Shown here one piece after another: positions 35,574-44,879 of a stretch of DNA of 64,000 nucleotides. The notes beneath the pieces were generated by a model, which made no database searches, had not been told where the DNA came from, and was given only the letters and a program-made list of their open reading frames with translations. The stretch is from Maribellus sp. YY47. GTDB taxonomy: Bacteria > Bacteroidota > Bacteroidia > Bacteroidales > Prolixibacteraceae. Made by a program: the position numbers and the translations under genes. The stretch lies in the NCBI RefSeq assembly GCF_023111095.1, contig NZ_JALGYW010000013.1, forward strand, positions 95,164 to 159,163, given 5' to 3'. Every line of letters begins with the position of its first letter. The first letter of the stretch is position 1.

Positions 35574-38231
35574 ATGAAAACAGCAAACGTTATTCCCTCT
35601 TTTAACTGGACATTGTTGATTGTCCTTATTTTATTATTCAGCACATTTCATATTCTGTCGGTTAAGGCACAGGTTATCGCCGGAAAAATAACCGACGAAC
35701 AAAATATGCCCGTCCCCTACGCTACAATATTTATCAGCGAAACAAAAGAAGGCACAACTTCCAACATCGACGGCAATTTTGAGCTTCAGCTTCCCAAAGG
35801 TTCTTATCACTTCACCATACGTTCGATGGGTTATCTTCAGCAAAATAAGCAAATTACGCTCGACCGCGACAGCTTGTTTTTGCCGGTTACGCTACACGTC
35901 CAAAAGTTCGAATTGAAAGAGATCAAAATATTTCCGGGGAAAGAAGATCCGGCTTATCTGATTATGCGAAAAGCCATTGCAAAAGCGCCCTACTACCGCG
36001 ACCGGATCAAACATTACACGGCCGACCTTTACATTAAAAGTAATTTTGAATTTCAAAATATTCCGAAGATCATCAAACAACAGGAAATGGAAGACGGCCG
36101 GAAATTCAAGGACTATTTCAAGGAAAATGTGACATACGTAATTGAATCGCATAACAAAATAACCTACGACTATCCCAATTCCTACAAACAAGAGGTAATC
36201 AGTAAACGCACTTCGCTAACCGGCATTGATGAACCGCCGGTAATGGGATTGATGACCGAAACTTTTTACCAGGAACGCCCGGCAGATGTTATTTCGCCGC
36301 TCGCTCCCATGGCGCTTCGTCACTACAATTTTATGTATGAAGGATTTATAACCGTCGGCGATTTCGATGTTTTCAAAATCCGGGTTACGCCCAAACGAAA
36401 AAGCGACGAATTGGTCGACGGCTATATTTATATTGTTGATCAGCTCTGGTGCATTTACAACCTCGATTTCAGTTCGACCATTAAATTTGTGGAATACCGT
36501 ATAAAACAGCAGTTTGAAAATCTGGGAAATGAAAACTGGCTTCCCGTGACACATCATCTGACCGGGAATTTTGGCGCACTCGGAATGCGTGGAAATTTTT
36601 ACTACGGAGCTTCCGTAAAATACGATTCAATTATTGACAATTATACGTCTAAGGTTTTGCCTGAAGCAGCTGAAATTGATACAGATAAAGTTGAAACAGT
36701 TGCAGAAAAACAAGAAAATGAAAACATAAAACAAATGCGCCGGGAGATGGAGAGCCTCACTCAAAAAGAACATATGAGTAATGCTGACGTTCGAAAAGCT
36801 GCCCGCTTAAACCGGGAAATCACCAAAGAGCAATTCAAGGAGATGGAAACCACCAGCTATTTTCAAAGCTATGATATTGAAGACAAGAAAACCGCCGCTG
36901 TCCGCGAAGAAGCCTGGGATTCGATACGAACCATTCCATTAACTCCTGCTGAAGTTCAGAGCTATAAAATGGCCGATTCGATCCAGTCGCTTCAGGACAT
37001 GCGAAGAGATACATCGGCTACGGGCACCCAAAGCAGGTTCTTTAAAACGCTCCTTACCGGCAGTTTCGACCTGACTACTGATTCGCTAACGCGCTTACGC
37101 TACCGGGGACTGATCGATCTCAAAAACTTTGACTACAACGCGGTTGATGGCTACAAATACATGCAGTACGCACGTTTGCGCTATTATCCTGATTCTGCAC
37201 AAACAATCAGTATCGAAGGACAGTTAGGCTATGCCTTTAACCGAAAAACACTGTTTGGAAACTTTGGAACCAGCTTCGAAAACGTTTTTGCGAAACAAAA
37301 TCGTGTGAATTTTTCCGTTGGCAAGGAAAGCCGGGATTTGAAAGGTTTGAACTACGGAATTACGCCCATTGTAAATGCGGCAAGTTCGTTCTTTTTTGCC
37401 AAGAATTATATGCGTCTTTACGAAACCGGATTTGTTACACTGAGTGCTTTTCAACGTATCAACAAGAAATTGTCGTTACATGCCGATGCTTCCTATAATC
37501 ATTTTTATCCGCTTTCGAACCACGCTTCTTTCCCTTTGGGCGACAACAAACATTTCGATCCGAACGTTCCCGCAGGTTACGAAGGCGACAGTCCGTTCCT
37601 GACCGAACAGAAAAGTTTCTCCTATTCAGCCGGAGCCACCTACCGCAAGCGTATTCGAAAACCCTGGGCACAACAATCACCCTTTTTATTTATGAGTGAT
37701 TTTTACCGTATCGATCTGAATTTTTACCAGGGAGTAAAAGATGTATTTTCGTCGGTTTCAGATTTTAGCCGGATCGATTTGAAGTTTCAGCATCAGGCCA
37801 ATGTTTCCATTAGCACCGGAATTGACTGGAGCATTAACGCCGGATACTTTTTAAATGCCGACCAGTTGCATTTCTCGCAATTCAAGCACTTTAATACCTC
37901 CAACATCGCAGTTAGTATGAAATCGTTTACCGGCATGATGCAATTGATCAATGATTATGAATTCAGTACCAACGACAGCTACCTGAACGGGACATTCGAG
38001 TTGCGGTCGGAATATATTTTACTCCGCTATTTATCACTGATCAACAAAAAAGCCTGGAGCGAAAGTTTGCATTTCAACTACCTGACAACTCCTGCGCTGC
38101 ACAATTACTGGGAATTGGGATACAGTTTAAACAATTTCTTTTTTGTAGGAAATCTGGGTGTTTTTACCGGATTTGAAGGTGGAGAATTTAAAAGCGTTGG
38201 TTTCAAATTCTCCCTCTCCTTAGCCGATTAA
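35574..38231 (+). CDS. DUF5686 outer-membrane protein with CarboxypepD-like domain
   Basis: An 885-residue exported protein. After a signal segment (LLIVLILLFSTFHILSVKA) a carboxypeptidase-regulatory-like domain covers about residues 34-115 (IAGKITDEQNMPVPYATIFI, EGTTSNIDGNFELQLPKG). The rest is DUF5686 (AYLIMRKAIAKAPYYRDRIKHYTADLYIKS, FDVFKIRVTPKRKSDELVDGYIYIVDQLWCIYNLDF), with a helical insertion rich in Glu/Lys around 370-440 and a predicted C-terminal barrel (SVGFKFSLSLAD end). Common in Bacteroidota; function unknown, probably envelope assembly or transport. Strong terminator follows. Confidence 0.85.
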   Translation: MKTANVIPSFNWTLLIVLILLFSTFHILSVKAQVIAGKITDEQNMPVPYATIFISETKEGTTSNIDGNFELQLPKGSYHFTIRSMGYLQQNKQITLDRDSLFLPVTLHVQKFELKEIKIFPGKEDPAYLIMRKAIAKAPYYRDRIKHYTADLYIKSNFEFQNIPKIIKQQEMEDGRKFKDYFKENVTYVIESHNKITYDYPNSYKQEVISKRTSLTGIDEPPVMGLMTETFYQERPADVISPLAPMALRHYNFMYEGFITVGDFDVFKIRVTPKRKSDELVDGYIYIVDQLWCIYNLDFSSTIKFVEYRIKQQFENLGNENWLPVTHHLTGNFGALGMRGNFYYGASVKYDSIIDNYTSKVLPEAAEIDTDKVETVAEKQENENIKQMRREMESLTQKEHMSNADVRKAARLNREITKEQFKEMETTSYFQSYDIEDKKTAAVREEAWDSIRTIPLTPAEVQSYKMADSIQSLQDMRRDTSATGTQSRFFKTLLTGSFDLTTDSLTRLRYRGLIDLKNFDYNAVDGYKYMQYARLRYYPDSAQTISIEGQLGYAFNRKTLFGNFGTSFENVFAKQNRVNFSVGKESRDLKGLNYGITPIVNAASSFFFAKNYMRLYETGFVTLSAFQRINKKLSLHADASYNHFYPLSNHASFPLGDNKHFDPNVPAGYEGDSPFLTEQKSFSYSAGATYRKRIRKPWAQQSPFLFMSDFYRIDLNFYQGVKDVFSSVSDFSRIDLKFQHQANVSISTGIDWSINAGYFLNADQLHFSQFKHFNTSNIAVSMKSFTGMMQLINDYEFSTNDSYLNGTFELRSEYILLRYLSLINKKAWSESLHFNYLTTPALHNYWELGYSLNNFFFVGNLGVFTGFEGGEFKSVGFKFSLSLAD

Positions 38232-38256
38232 TAAAAAGTTTCAACTTCACGAAATC

Positions 38257-38305
38257 GAAAAGACCGATGAGCTTGATGTTCTTACTCAATCTCATCGGTC
38301 TTTTC
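38257..38305. terminator. Strong terminator between converging genes
   Basis: A perfect 15-bp stem (GAAAAGACCGATGAG with CTCATCGGTCTTTTC) and a 19-nt loop that can pair further (TTGA/TCAA). Works in both directions: A-run on one side and T-run on the other are part of the stem. Confidence 0.8.
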
Positions 38306-38360
38306 AATCTAAAAACTACTTGACAATAGCTTCTAATACAGAGAGTATTATTGTCACTTG

Positions 38361-41300
38361 TTAATTCCTTGTTGCATTCAAGCCATCCCGGGCTTCCTGG
38401 TTGGCCGGATCCAACAGAAGAGCCTTTTTATACCAGAAACGTGCTATGGTAATGTCTCCATCTTCGAAAGCTTTTTTCGCGGTTGCATTGATTTCAACTA
38501 CACGTTCTGCAGATCTTCCCTGCAAACGTTCCTGCACCAGGCGTTCAATCTCAGCAAGCTGTTCTTTCGGATATTGCTGCTCGGGTTTCTGTCCGAGCGC
38601 CTGGTTGTACCAACCGCGGGCAACCGCCAGTTCACTTTCGCGGAAATTAGTGTCGGCCAAATCAATAAATCGTTGGTATTCACGGTCACGTTCACTAATT
38701 ATCATTCCGCTTAATAAACGGTTGATTTCGTCAATTCGCTTCTGCGGATAGGCTTCCTCCGGTTTCAGATCGAGCGCTTTGAAATACCAGGCACGCGACA
38801 CGTTATACTGTTTATCTTCAAAGAAAGCATCGGCCTTTATTATAAGCTGATCATACAATGCATTTAACCCTGATTCAGCCAAAATCTTTTGTTCATCCAG
38901 CTCTTCCTGCATTTTGGCGATGTTGGCCCTGCGGCGTTCCACGTCAGCAGCAGCGTCGGCTTCTGATTGTTTACGGGCTTCGGCCTGGGCCAGCATTTCA
39001 TCTATTTTTCTTATCTGCGACTTCGGATATTCTTCTTCAGGTTTAACCGCCATAGCAATTTCGTACTGAACTCTTGCATCGCTGTACTTTTGTGTCCTGA
39101 AAAATCCGTCAGCAACTACAATCACATTGCGGTATTTTTCATCCAGCGCCCGCTGTTCCATGATCCGGTCAATTTCCGCAATCTTATCTTTAGGATAGAC
39201 TTCTTCGGGTTTCAGATCAGCAGCTTTCACATAATTTTCTTTTGCCGGGGTATAACTGTTGGCATTAAACAGCCGGTCGGCCTGTTGAATCAGATTAGCG
39301 TATTGCCGGTTAAGCGCATCCTGTGCAGCTTTGGCATCTGCCAGTTCTTTAACAATCCTGCCGATTTCATCTATCCGTTGCTGAGCATAGCTTTCTTCCG
39401 GTTTTATATCCATTGCGGCCCGGTATTCGGTGCGTGATTTTTCGTAGTCTTTTTCATTAAACAGATTATCGGCCCGGGCAATTGCATCGGCATAATTTTT
39501 ATCCTTCTCTGCCTGAATCGCGGCCAAACGAGCGGCTTCCGCTTCCGCAGCTTCTTTTGCCAAACGTTCGCGGTTGGTTACGATCGAATCAATCTTGGCC
39601 AGCTGCTCATCCGGATAAGTTTCTTCGGCCTTGGCATTTTTGGCTTCGTTGTAAGCGGCAATGGCTGCCTCCCAACTTTCGGCTTTAAATTCACGGTCGG
39701 CTTTTGCCACTGCATCTTCGTAAGCTTTCTGAGTTGCGGAAAGTTGAGCCAGCACATTCCCGATTTCATCAATCCGTTGCTGCGCATAGCTTTCTTCGGG
39801 TTTTATTTCCAGTGCCGCGCGGTATTCTGTTCTCGATTTTTCGTAGTCTTTATCGTTGAACAGCTTGTCAGCCCGGGCAATTGCATCGGCATAATTTTTA
39901 TCCTTCTCTGCCTGAATCGCGGCCAAACGAGCGGCTTCCGCTTCCGCTGCTTCTTTAGCCAGGCGTTCGCGTGTGGTTACGATCGAATCAATTTTGGCCA
40001 GCTGTTCATCCGGATAAGTTTCTTCAGACTTGGCATTTTTCGCTTCGTTGTAAGCGGCAATAGCTGCCTCCCAACTTTCGGCTTTAAATTCGCGGTCGGC
40101 TTTTGCCACAGCATCTTCGTAAGCTTTCTGAGCAGCTGAAAGTTGAGCCAGCACATTCCCGATTTCATCAATCCGTTGCTGCGCATAGCTTTCTTCGGGT
40201 TTTATTTCCAGTGCCGCGCGGTATTCTGTTCTCGATTTTTCGTAGTCTTTATCGTTGAACAGCTTGTCAGCCCGGGCAATTGCATCGGCATAATTTTTAT
40301 CCTTCTCTGCCTGAATGGCGGCCAAACGAGCGGCTTCCGCTTCCGCTGCTTCTTTAGCCAGGCGTTCGCGTGTGGTTACGATCGAATCAATTTTGGCCAG
40401 CTGTTCATCCGGATAAGTTTCTTCAGACTTGGCATTTTTGGCTTCGTTGTAGGCCGCAATGGCTGCCTCCCAACTTTCGGCTTTAAATTCGCGGTCAGCT
40501 TTTGCCACAGCATCTTCATATGCTTTCTGAGCAGCTGAAAGTTGAGCCAGTACATTTCCGATTTCATCAATCCGTTGCTGTGCATAGCTTTCTTCGGGTT
40601 TTATTTCCAAAGCTGCGCGATATTCTGTTCTCGATTTTTCGTAATCTTTTTCATTGAACAGATTATCGGCCCTAGCAATCGCATCGGCGTAATTTTTATC
40701 TTTCTCTGCCTGGATAGCAGCCAAACGAGCGGCTTCCGCTTCGGCAGCTTCCTGCGCCAGACGTGTTTGCTCCGCTACCAAACCATCGATCTTACCCATC
40801 ATTTCCGCCGGGTACGTTTCTTCCGGTTTTATCTTTGCAGCATTTGCAAAAGCAGTTCTTGCATCGGGGTAGTTCTTTTGCTGGAACAATCTGTCGGCAT
40901 TGGCCACCGCATTTTGATAATCGGCATTGGTTTTGGCAATGGCTGCCAGAATATCTCCGATCTCAGCCAGCTTTTGTTTTGGGTATGCCTCGTTGGGTTT
41001 TATACCCAGCGCTTCGGTGTATCCGTTCCGGGCAAGCTCATAATTTTTCCCCGCCATCTGATCGTCAGCCGAAGCCAATACTTGGGCATAACGTGCATCC
41101 ACTTCCATTTCAGATACAATCCGGTTAATTTCAGCAATACGTTCGCGGGCATGTTCATTTTTCCCATCCAGCTCAAGCGCTTTCTCAAACAAAGCTTTTG
41201 AATCCGGATATTTTTGTTCGTTAAATTTCTTATCTCCTTCTGTCAGGTAGTTTTCAATGTTCTCTTTGATGTAGAGGAGTTCGCGAATTTCTTCCACCCG

Positions 41301-42698
41301 TTTTGTCGTTCGTGGTTCATTGGGGACCAGGATCAGCGCTTCTTCGTAATTCGTAAGCGCGGTAGGGTAATCTTCTTTTTTGTAGGCTTTGTCTCCCTCG
41401 GCCACCAAACGGTCAAACGACATTTGATCGAGAATGCCCTGCATAATCTTTTTGGTATCTTCAATTCGGCGGGTGGCTTCCAAATCTCCGGGTTTATAGG
41501 TCAGTGCATTTTCGAACTGGGTAAGCGCCCGATCATAAAACTGTTTCGAAAACTGACGTTCGCCCTCCATCATGGCCTCTTTGTAATCTTTTTGTTTCTC
41601 GGCATCTCTTGCCTGATCGGCGATCAAGCCGTTAATCTCATTGATTTTGGTTTTAGGATACTGCTCGTTGGGTTTAATCTCCAACGCCTTTTGAAACAGC
41701 CCCAGCGCTTCGGTGTACAACATCTCTTTAATCGACTTGTCGCCGTTAGCGATCAGTTCCTGGTACTCCCGCTCTTCCAATTGTTGTTTTTGTAAAGCCG
41801 TTATTTTCTTAACCTGATCGTTTACATATTGATCAAATGGCTTAATGGAAAGCGCCCGGTTATACGAGTTTTTCGCATCAGAATAATTACGCTGTCCAAA
41901 TAACAAATCACCTTCTTTCACCAGTTTATCAAAACGCTCCAGCATTGCTTTATCAAGCTCTTCGGCCGCCATTATCAAGCCCAGCAAATCGTTGATTTCG
42001 TTGATCCGGTCTTTGGGAAACTGTTCTTTCGGAAAGATTTTGCTCGCCGCTTTGTAACCGTCCAGCGCATCCAGAAACTGCTCATCAGAGTATTCCTTAC
42101 CCGCCTGCTCCAGTAATTTATTGTATTCCTGGCGCAATTCGGCCAGTTCGGCACGGGTAAGCTTTGCCATGTAATCGGCGCGTTTGTCTACAATCTGAGC
42201 CTGCATAACAGCCTGCTCAATCAGCTTTTTGATTTGCGCATCGTTGTAATACAACTCCTTCACAAAGTTATCTACACTTGGACTGTAAAATATTTTCAGA
42301 ATGTTGTTTTCGGAAAAAGACGCGTCAATTCCCGGAATTTCAGTAAACAAGGTAATATCTACCGGAAAAGGAGGAAAACGCGGATCGGAATCCAGAATAG
42401 CTTTGGGAACAGCTGTTTCCACTGCGATTTTTTGCGAAAAGTGTCCGGCATGTTCAAATACCAGTTCATATTTATGATTGTAACTCAGCTCCACCTTGTA
42501 GTTCCCATCGGCTCCAACACCGTAATTATCCAAACGCTGACCATCGCGGTACATCTGGATAATGGCACCTTCGGCAGTGCCGTCTTCCACCGAAATTTTA
42601 CCTTCAACAGCAAGTCCGCTGCTTCGTTGCGAAAAAGCGGCATTTACATTTAAAATCAAAAAAATACAAATGAATGTCCGGACGAAAAAAACCCTCAT
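38361..42698 (-). CDS. Giant exported TPR-like repeat protein
   Basis: A 1445-residue protein with signal peptide (residues 1-24) and a CarboxypepD/PEGA-like domain to about residue 105 (GLAVEGKISVEDGTAEGAIIQMYRDG). From about residue 200 it consists of some twenty TPR-like units of 40-47 residues on one plan: (G/A)D-x-x-F-x-x-K-x-Y-x-x-A-x-x-x-Y-x-x-A-x-x-I-K-P-x-E-x-Y-P-x-x-x-I-x-E-I. Between some units are Ala/Glu-rich coiled-coil linkers (AAEAEAARLAAIQAEKDKN). Units 9 and 10 are amplified as a 133-residue cassette. Probably a long periplasmic or surface scaffold. Function unknown; unit count may vary between strains. Confidence 0.8.
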   Translation of the reverse strand: MRVFFVRTFICIFLILNVNAAFSQRSSGLAVEGKISVEDGTAEGAIIQMYRDGQRLDNYGVGADGNYKVELSYNHKYELVFEHAGHFSQKIAVETAVPKAILDSDPRFPPFPVDITLFTEIPGIDASFSENNILKIFYSPSVDNFVKELYYNDAQIKKLIEQAVMQAQIVDKRADYMAKLTRAELAELRQEYNKLLEQAGKEYSDEQFLDALDGYKAASKIFPKEQFPKDRINEINDLLGLIMAAEELDKAMLERFDKLVKEGDLLFGQRNYSDAKNSYNRALSIKPFDQYVNDQVKKITALQKQQLEEREYQELIANGDKSIKEMLYTEALGLFQKALEIKPNEQYPKTKINEINGLIADQARDAEKQKDYKEAMMEGERQFSKQFYDRALTQFENALTYKPGDLEATRRIEDTKKIMQGILDQMSFDRLVAEGDKAYKKEDYPTALTNYEEALILVPNEPRTTKRVEEIRELLYIKENIENYLTEGDKKFNEQKYPDSKALFEKALELDGKNEHARERIAEINRIVSEMEVDARYAQVLASADDQMAGKNYELARNGYTEALGIKPNEAYPKQKLAEIGDILAAIAKTNADYQNAVANADRLFQQKNYPDARTAFANAAKIKPEETYPAEMMGKIDGLVAEQTRLAQEAAEAEAARLAAIQAEKDKNYADAIARADNLFNEKDYEKSRTEYRAALEIKPEESYAQQRIDEIGNVLAQLSAAQKAYEDAVAKADREFKAESWEAAIAAYNEAKNAKSEETYPDEQLAKIDSIVTTRERLAKEAAEAEAARLAAIQAEKDKNYADAIARADKLFNDKDYEKSRTEYRAALEIKPEESYAQQRIDEIGNVLAQLSAAQKAYEDAVAKADREFKAESWEAAIAAYNEAKNAKSEETYPDEQLAKIDSIVTTRERLAKEAAEAEAARLAAIQAEKDKNYADAIARADKLFNDKDYEKSRTEYRAALEIKPEESYAQQRIDEIGNVLAQLSATQKAYEDAVAKADREFKAESWEAAIAAYNEAKNAKAEETYPDEQLAKIDSIVTNRERLAKEAAEAEAARLAAIQAEKDKNYADAIARADNLFNEKDYEKSRTEYRAAMDIKPEESYAQQRIDEIGRIVKELADAKAAQDALNRQYANLIQQADRLFNANSYTPAKENYVKAADLKPEEVYPKDKIAEIDRIMEQRALDEKYRNVIVVADGFFRTQKYSDARVQYEIAMAVKPEEEYPKSQIRKIDEMLAQAEARKQSEADAAADVERRRANIAKMQEELDEQKILAESGLNALYDQLIIKADAFFEDKQYNVSRAWYFKALDLKPEEAYPQKRIDEINRLLSGMIISERDREYQRFIDLADTNFRESELAVARGWYNQALGQKPEQQYPKEQLAEIERLVQERLQGRSAERVVEINATAKKAFEDGDITIARFWYKKALLLDPANQEARDGLNATRN
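39365..40765 (-). repeat. 399-bp tandem repeat (about 3.5 copies) inside the giant TPR gene
   Basis: Near-identical DNA recurs with a period of 399 bp: the segment beginning GCATCGGCATAATTTTTATC is at 39485, 39884 and 40283, with a diverged copy at 40682 (GCATCGGCGTAATTTTTATC). Each copy encodes 133 residues: one KPEESYAQQRIDEIG unit, one SEETYPDEQLAKIDS unit and an Ala/Glu linker. The middle copies differ by only a few bases, so expansion or contraction by recombination is likely. Confidence 0.9.
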
Positions 42699-42881
42699 AA
42701 AAACGCAATTAATTTAAATCTAAACGAAAATAAGACTATTTAATTATCCATTTCTAAAAATGCCGGCAGAATTTAAATCCTGTACTATTTTTTACATTTG
42801 AAAGAATCGACATACGTTTTATGACACTTTTCGATTCAAAAGTATTATTTTGCCGCATCCTTAAAATTTCGATATAAAATC

Positions 42882-44345
42882 ATGATCAAAAAAGAAGCAT
42901 CACTTCTGATGGCACTGTTACCAATTGGCATTCTCATTTCCCTGCTGACGCTGAATGTTATTTTGTTTGACGACACTTTGGCGGGTGCCAACCAGATTGC
43001 ATTGATGCTGGCTGCTGCGGTAGCAGGCTTGGTGGCAACAAGGCTCGGATACGGATGGGGCGAAATCAGCGCAAAAATTGTTTCGACCATTGGCTCTGCG
43101 ATGCCTTCCATTTTGATTCTTTTGCTGATCGGTTCGCTGGCCGGAACATGGCTGATTAGCGGAGTTGTACCGGCGATGATTTATTACGGGCTGGATCTGA
43201 TCAGTCCAAGATTGTTTCTTTTTACAGCGGTTGTGGTGAGTTCAATCGTGAGTGTAGCTACCGGAAGTTCGTGGTCGACCATAGCAACCATCGGAGTCGC
43301 CCTTTTAGGAATTGGGCAAGCGATCGGTATCAACGAAGCCATAGTTGCCGGTGCCATCGTGAGTGGCGCCTATTTTGGCGATAAAATGAGCCCCCTGAGC
43401 GATACGACCAACCTGGCTCCCGCCATGGCCGGAACCGATCTTTTCACTCATATCCGTTACATGATGTTTACCACGGTTCCCACACTGACCATTACGCTGA
43501 TTATTTTCCTCGTAATAGGTTTCAGATACGATTTCTCGACAGCCGTAGTTGATGTTGAAAACGTGAAATCAGCCATCGAAGGAACATTTAATACTTCTCC
43601 CCTGCTTTTTATCGTTCCGGTGGCACTGCTGGCGGTTATCGTGATGAAAGTTCCGCCGCTGCCTTCTCTTTTTATTGGAACATTGCTCGGCGGAATATTT
43701 GCCGTTATTTTTCAGCCACATATTATTGAAGAAGTAGCCGGACATCTTGAAAATTATGCCACTGCGTCCTACTACTCGGTAATGCAAGCCATGTTTGGCG
43801 ACATCAGCCTAACAACACCGGATGAGAATGTAAATAATTTGCTGAGCACTACAGGAATGAGCGGAATGCTTGACACGGTTTGGCTGATCCTTTCGGCGAT
43901 GATATTTGGCGGTGTAATGGAATCTGCCGGACTACTAAAACGGATTACGCAACCCATTGTAAAATATGCACAAAGTACAGGTAGCCTGGTCGCTTCAACT
44001 GTTGGAACCTGTCTGTTTTTTAATACAACGGCATCTGATCAGTACATTGCAATTGTAGTTCCGGGTCGTATGTATCGTAAAACCTACGAAGAAAAGGGTT
44101 TGAAACCCGAATTGCTAAGTCGTACCCTGGAAGATAGCGGGACTGTCACATCGGTATTAATTCCGTGGAATACCTGCGGAGCAACACAATCGAGGGTGCT
44201 GGGAGTAGATACCTGGTCGTATGCGCCTTATGCCTTTTTTAACATTATAAGCCCGTTTATGACCATACTGTTTGCTTACCTCAATATCAAAATCAGAAGG
44301 TATGCGCCGGGAGAAAAGCCGGTTGTTGCGGAAGTGGAAGATTAG
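42882..44345 (+). CDS. nhaC: Na+/H+ antiporter, NhaC family
   Basis: A 487-residue multi-pass membrane protein (about 12 helices). Typical NhaC segments: SIVSVATGSSWSTIATIGVALLGIG, AIVSGAYFGDKMSPLSDTTNLAPAMAGTDLFTHIRYM (the conserved acidic/Ser/Thr cluster), and LEDSGTVTSVLIPWNTCGATQSRVLGV. It should exchange Na+ for H+ at the cytoplasmic membrane; some relatives exchange other ions or organic solutes. Monocistronic. Confidence 0.93.
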   Translation: MIKKEASLLMALLPIGILISLLTLNVILFDDTLAGANQIALMLAAAVAGLVATRLGYGWGEISAKIVSTIGSAMPSILILLLIGSLAGTWLISGVVPAMIYYGLDLISPRLFLFTAVVVSSIVSVATGSSWSTIATIGVALLGIGQAIGINEAIVAGAIVSGAYFGDKMSPLSDTTNLAPAMAGTDLFTHIRYMMFTTVPTLTITLIIFLVIGFRYDFSTAVVDVENVKSAIEGTFNTSPLLFIVPVALLAVIVMKVPPLPSLFIGTLLGGIFAVIFQPHIIEEVAGHLENYATASYYSVMQAMFGDISLTTPDENVNNLLSTTGMSGMLDTVWLILSAMIFGGVMESAGLLKRITQPIVKYAQSTGSLVASTVGTCLFFNTTASDQYIAIVVPGRMYRKTYEEKGLKPELLSRTLEDSGTVTSVLIPWNTCGATQSRVLGVDTWSYAPYAFFNIISPFMTILFAYLNIKIRRYAPGEKPVVAEVED

Positions 44346-44879
44346 GTTTCAGTATTCAGTCGCAGTTAACAGTATTTTAATAGCTTTCAGATTTTTCCCA
44401 GATAAAAGCTGGCAGCTAGTGGCTCGTAGCTGGAAGCTGATTAAAGCACTTCTGTATTCAGGCTCCTCCTCTTGCAACGCATTCTTTTTCAACACTTTAA
44501 ATCGCATAGATACTCCTTGCAGTAACTAATTGAAAGATTATTTTAAGAATTGCAGACTTCCTTAATGCTAACGAGAAGCAACATCCCTTTAAACCTTAAG
44601 AAATTGTTAGCAACCGTTTTATGATCAAACCAATGTAACTTTTGTTCTTAAACTTTCGTCAACCATTTACACAAAAAGACTAAATCGAAACTCTTTCTTG
44701 TGTTTAAGCTGTTTAGGACCGTTGATGTACATTAAAAGTGAATCGCTTACTATATCTGGATTTCTTCACGATAGATTCTGAATATATCCGATAAATTATT
44801 TATATATCTATTTATGTAGATATATAGATTTCAAAACATATATTTGCAGCGAAAATTAGAAATAAAAAACCATTTGCAT
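44346..44879 (+). other. Intergenic region between nhaC and the efflux operon
   Basis: This 534-bp gap has no convincing gene. Its first part (44355-44445) contains degenerate short repeats of the kind scattered in Bacteroidota genomes, such as CAGTCGCAGTTAACAGT and a string of AGCTGG/AGCT words (44408-44440). The middle (44520-44780) is featureless and AT-rich. The last 80 bp hold the operator-like palindrome and promoter of the efflux operon. Confidence 0.5.
44801..44846 (+). promoter_or_regulatory. Promoter and palindromic operator of the RND efflux operon
   Basis: TATATATCTA-TTTATG-TAGATATATA (44801-44826) is a perfect 10-bp inverted repeat with a 6-bp spacer. It ends 12 bp before an exact -7 element, TATATTTG (44839-44846), so a bound repressor would cover the core promoter. 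The size and AT-rich arms resemble ArsR/SmtB- or MarR-type sites. No repressor gene lies beside it. Confidence 0.65.

Noticed and set aside
39365..40765. Repeat block considered as a CRISPR array
   Set aside because: The period is 399 bp, the copies are contiguous with no unique spacers, and the block is in frame within one protein gene.
39744..41795. Series of plus-strand frames opposite the giant TPR gene
   Set aside because: They recur at exactly 399-bp steps and are shadows of the tandem coding repeat.
44272..44529. Plus-strand 85-codon frame overlapping the end of nhaC
   Set aside because: Runs from within nhaC into degenerate repeats; no protein pattern.
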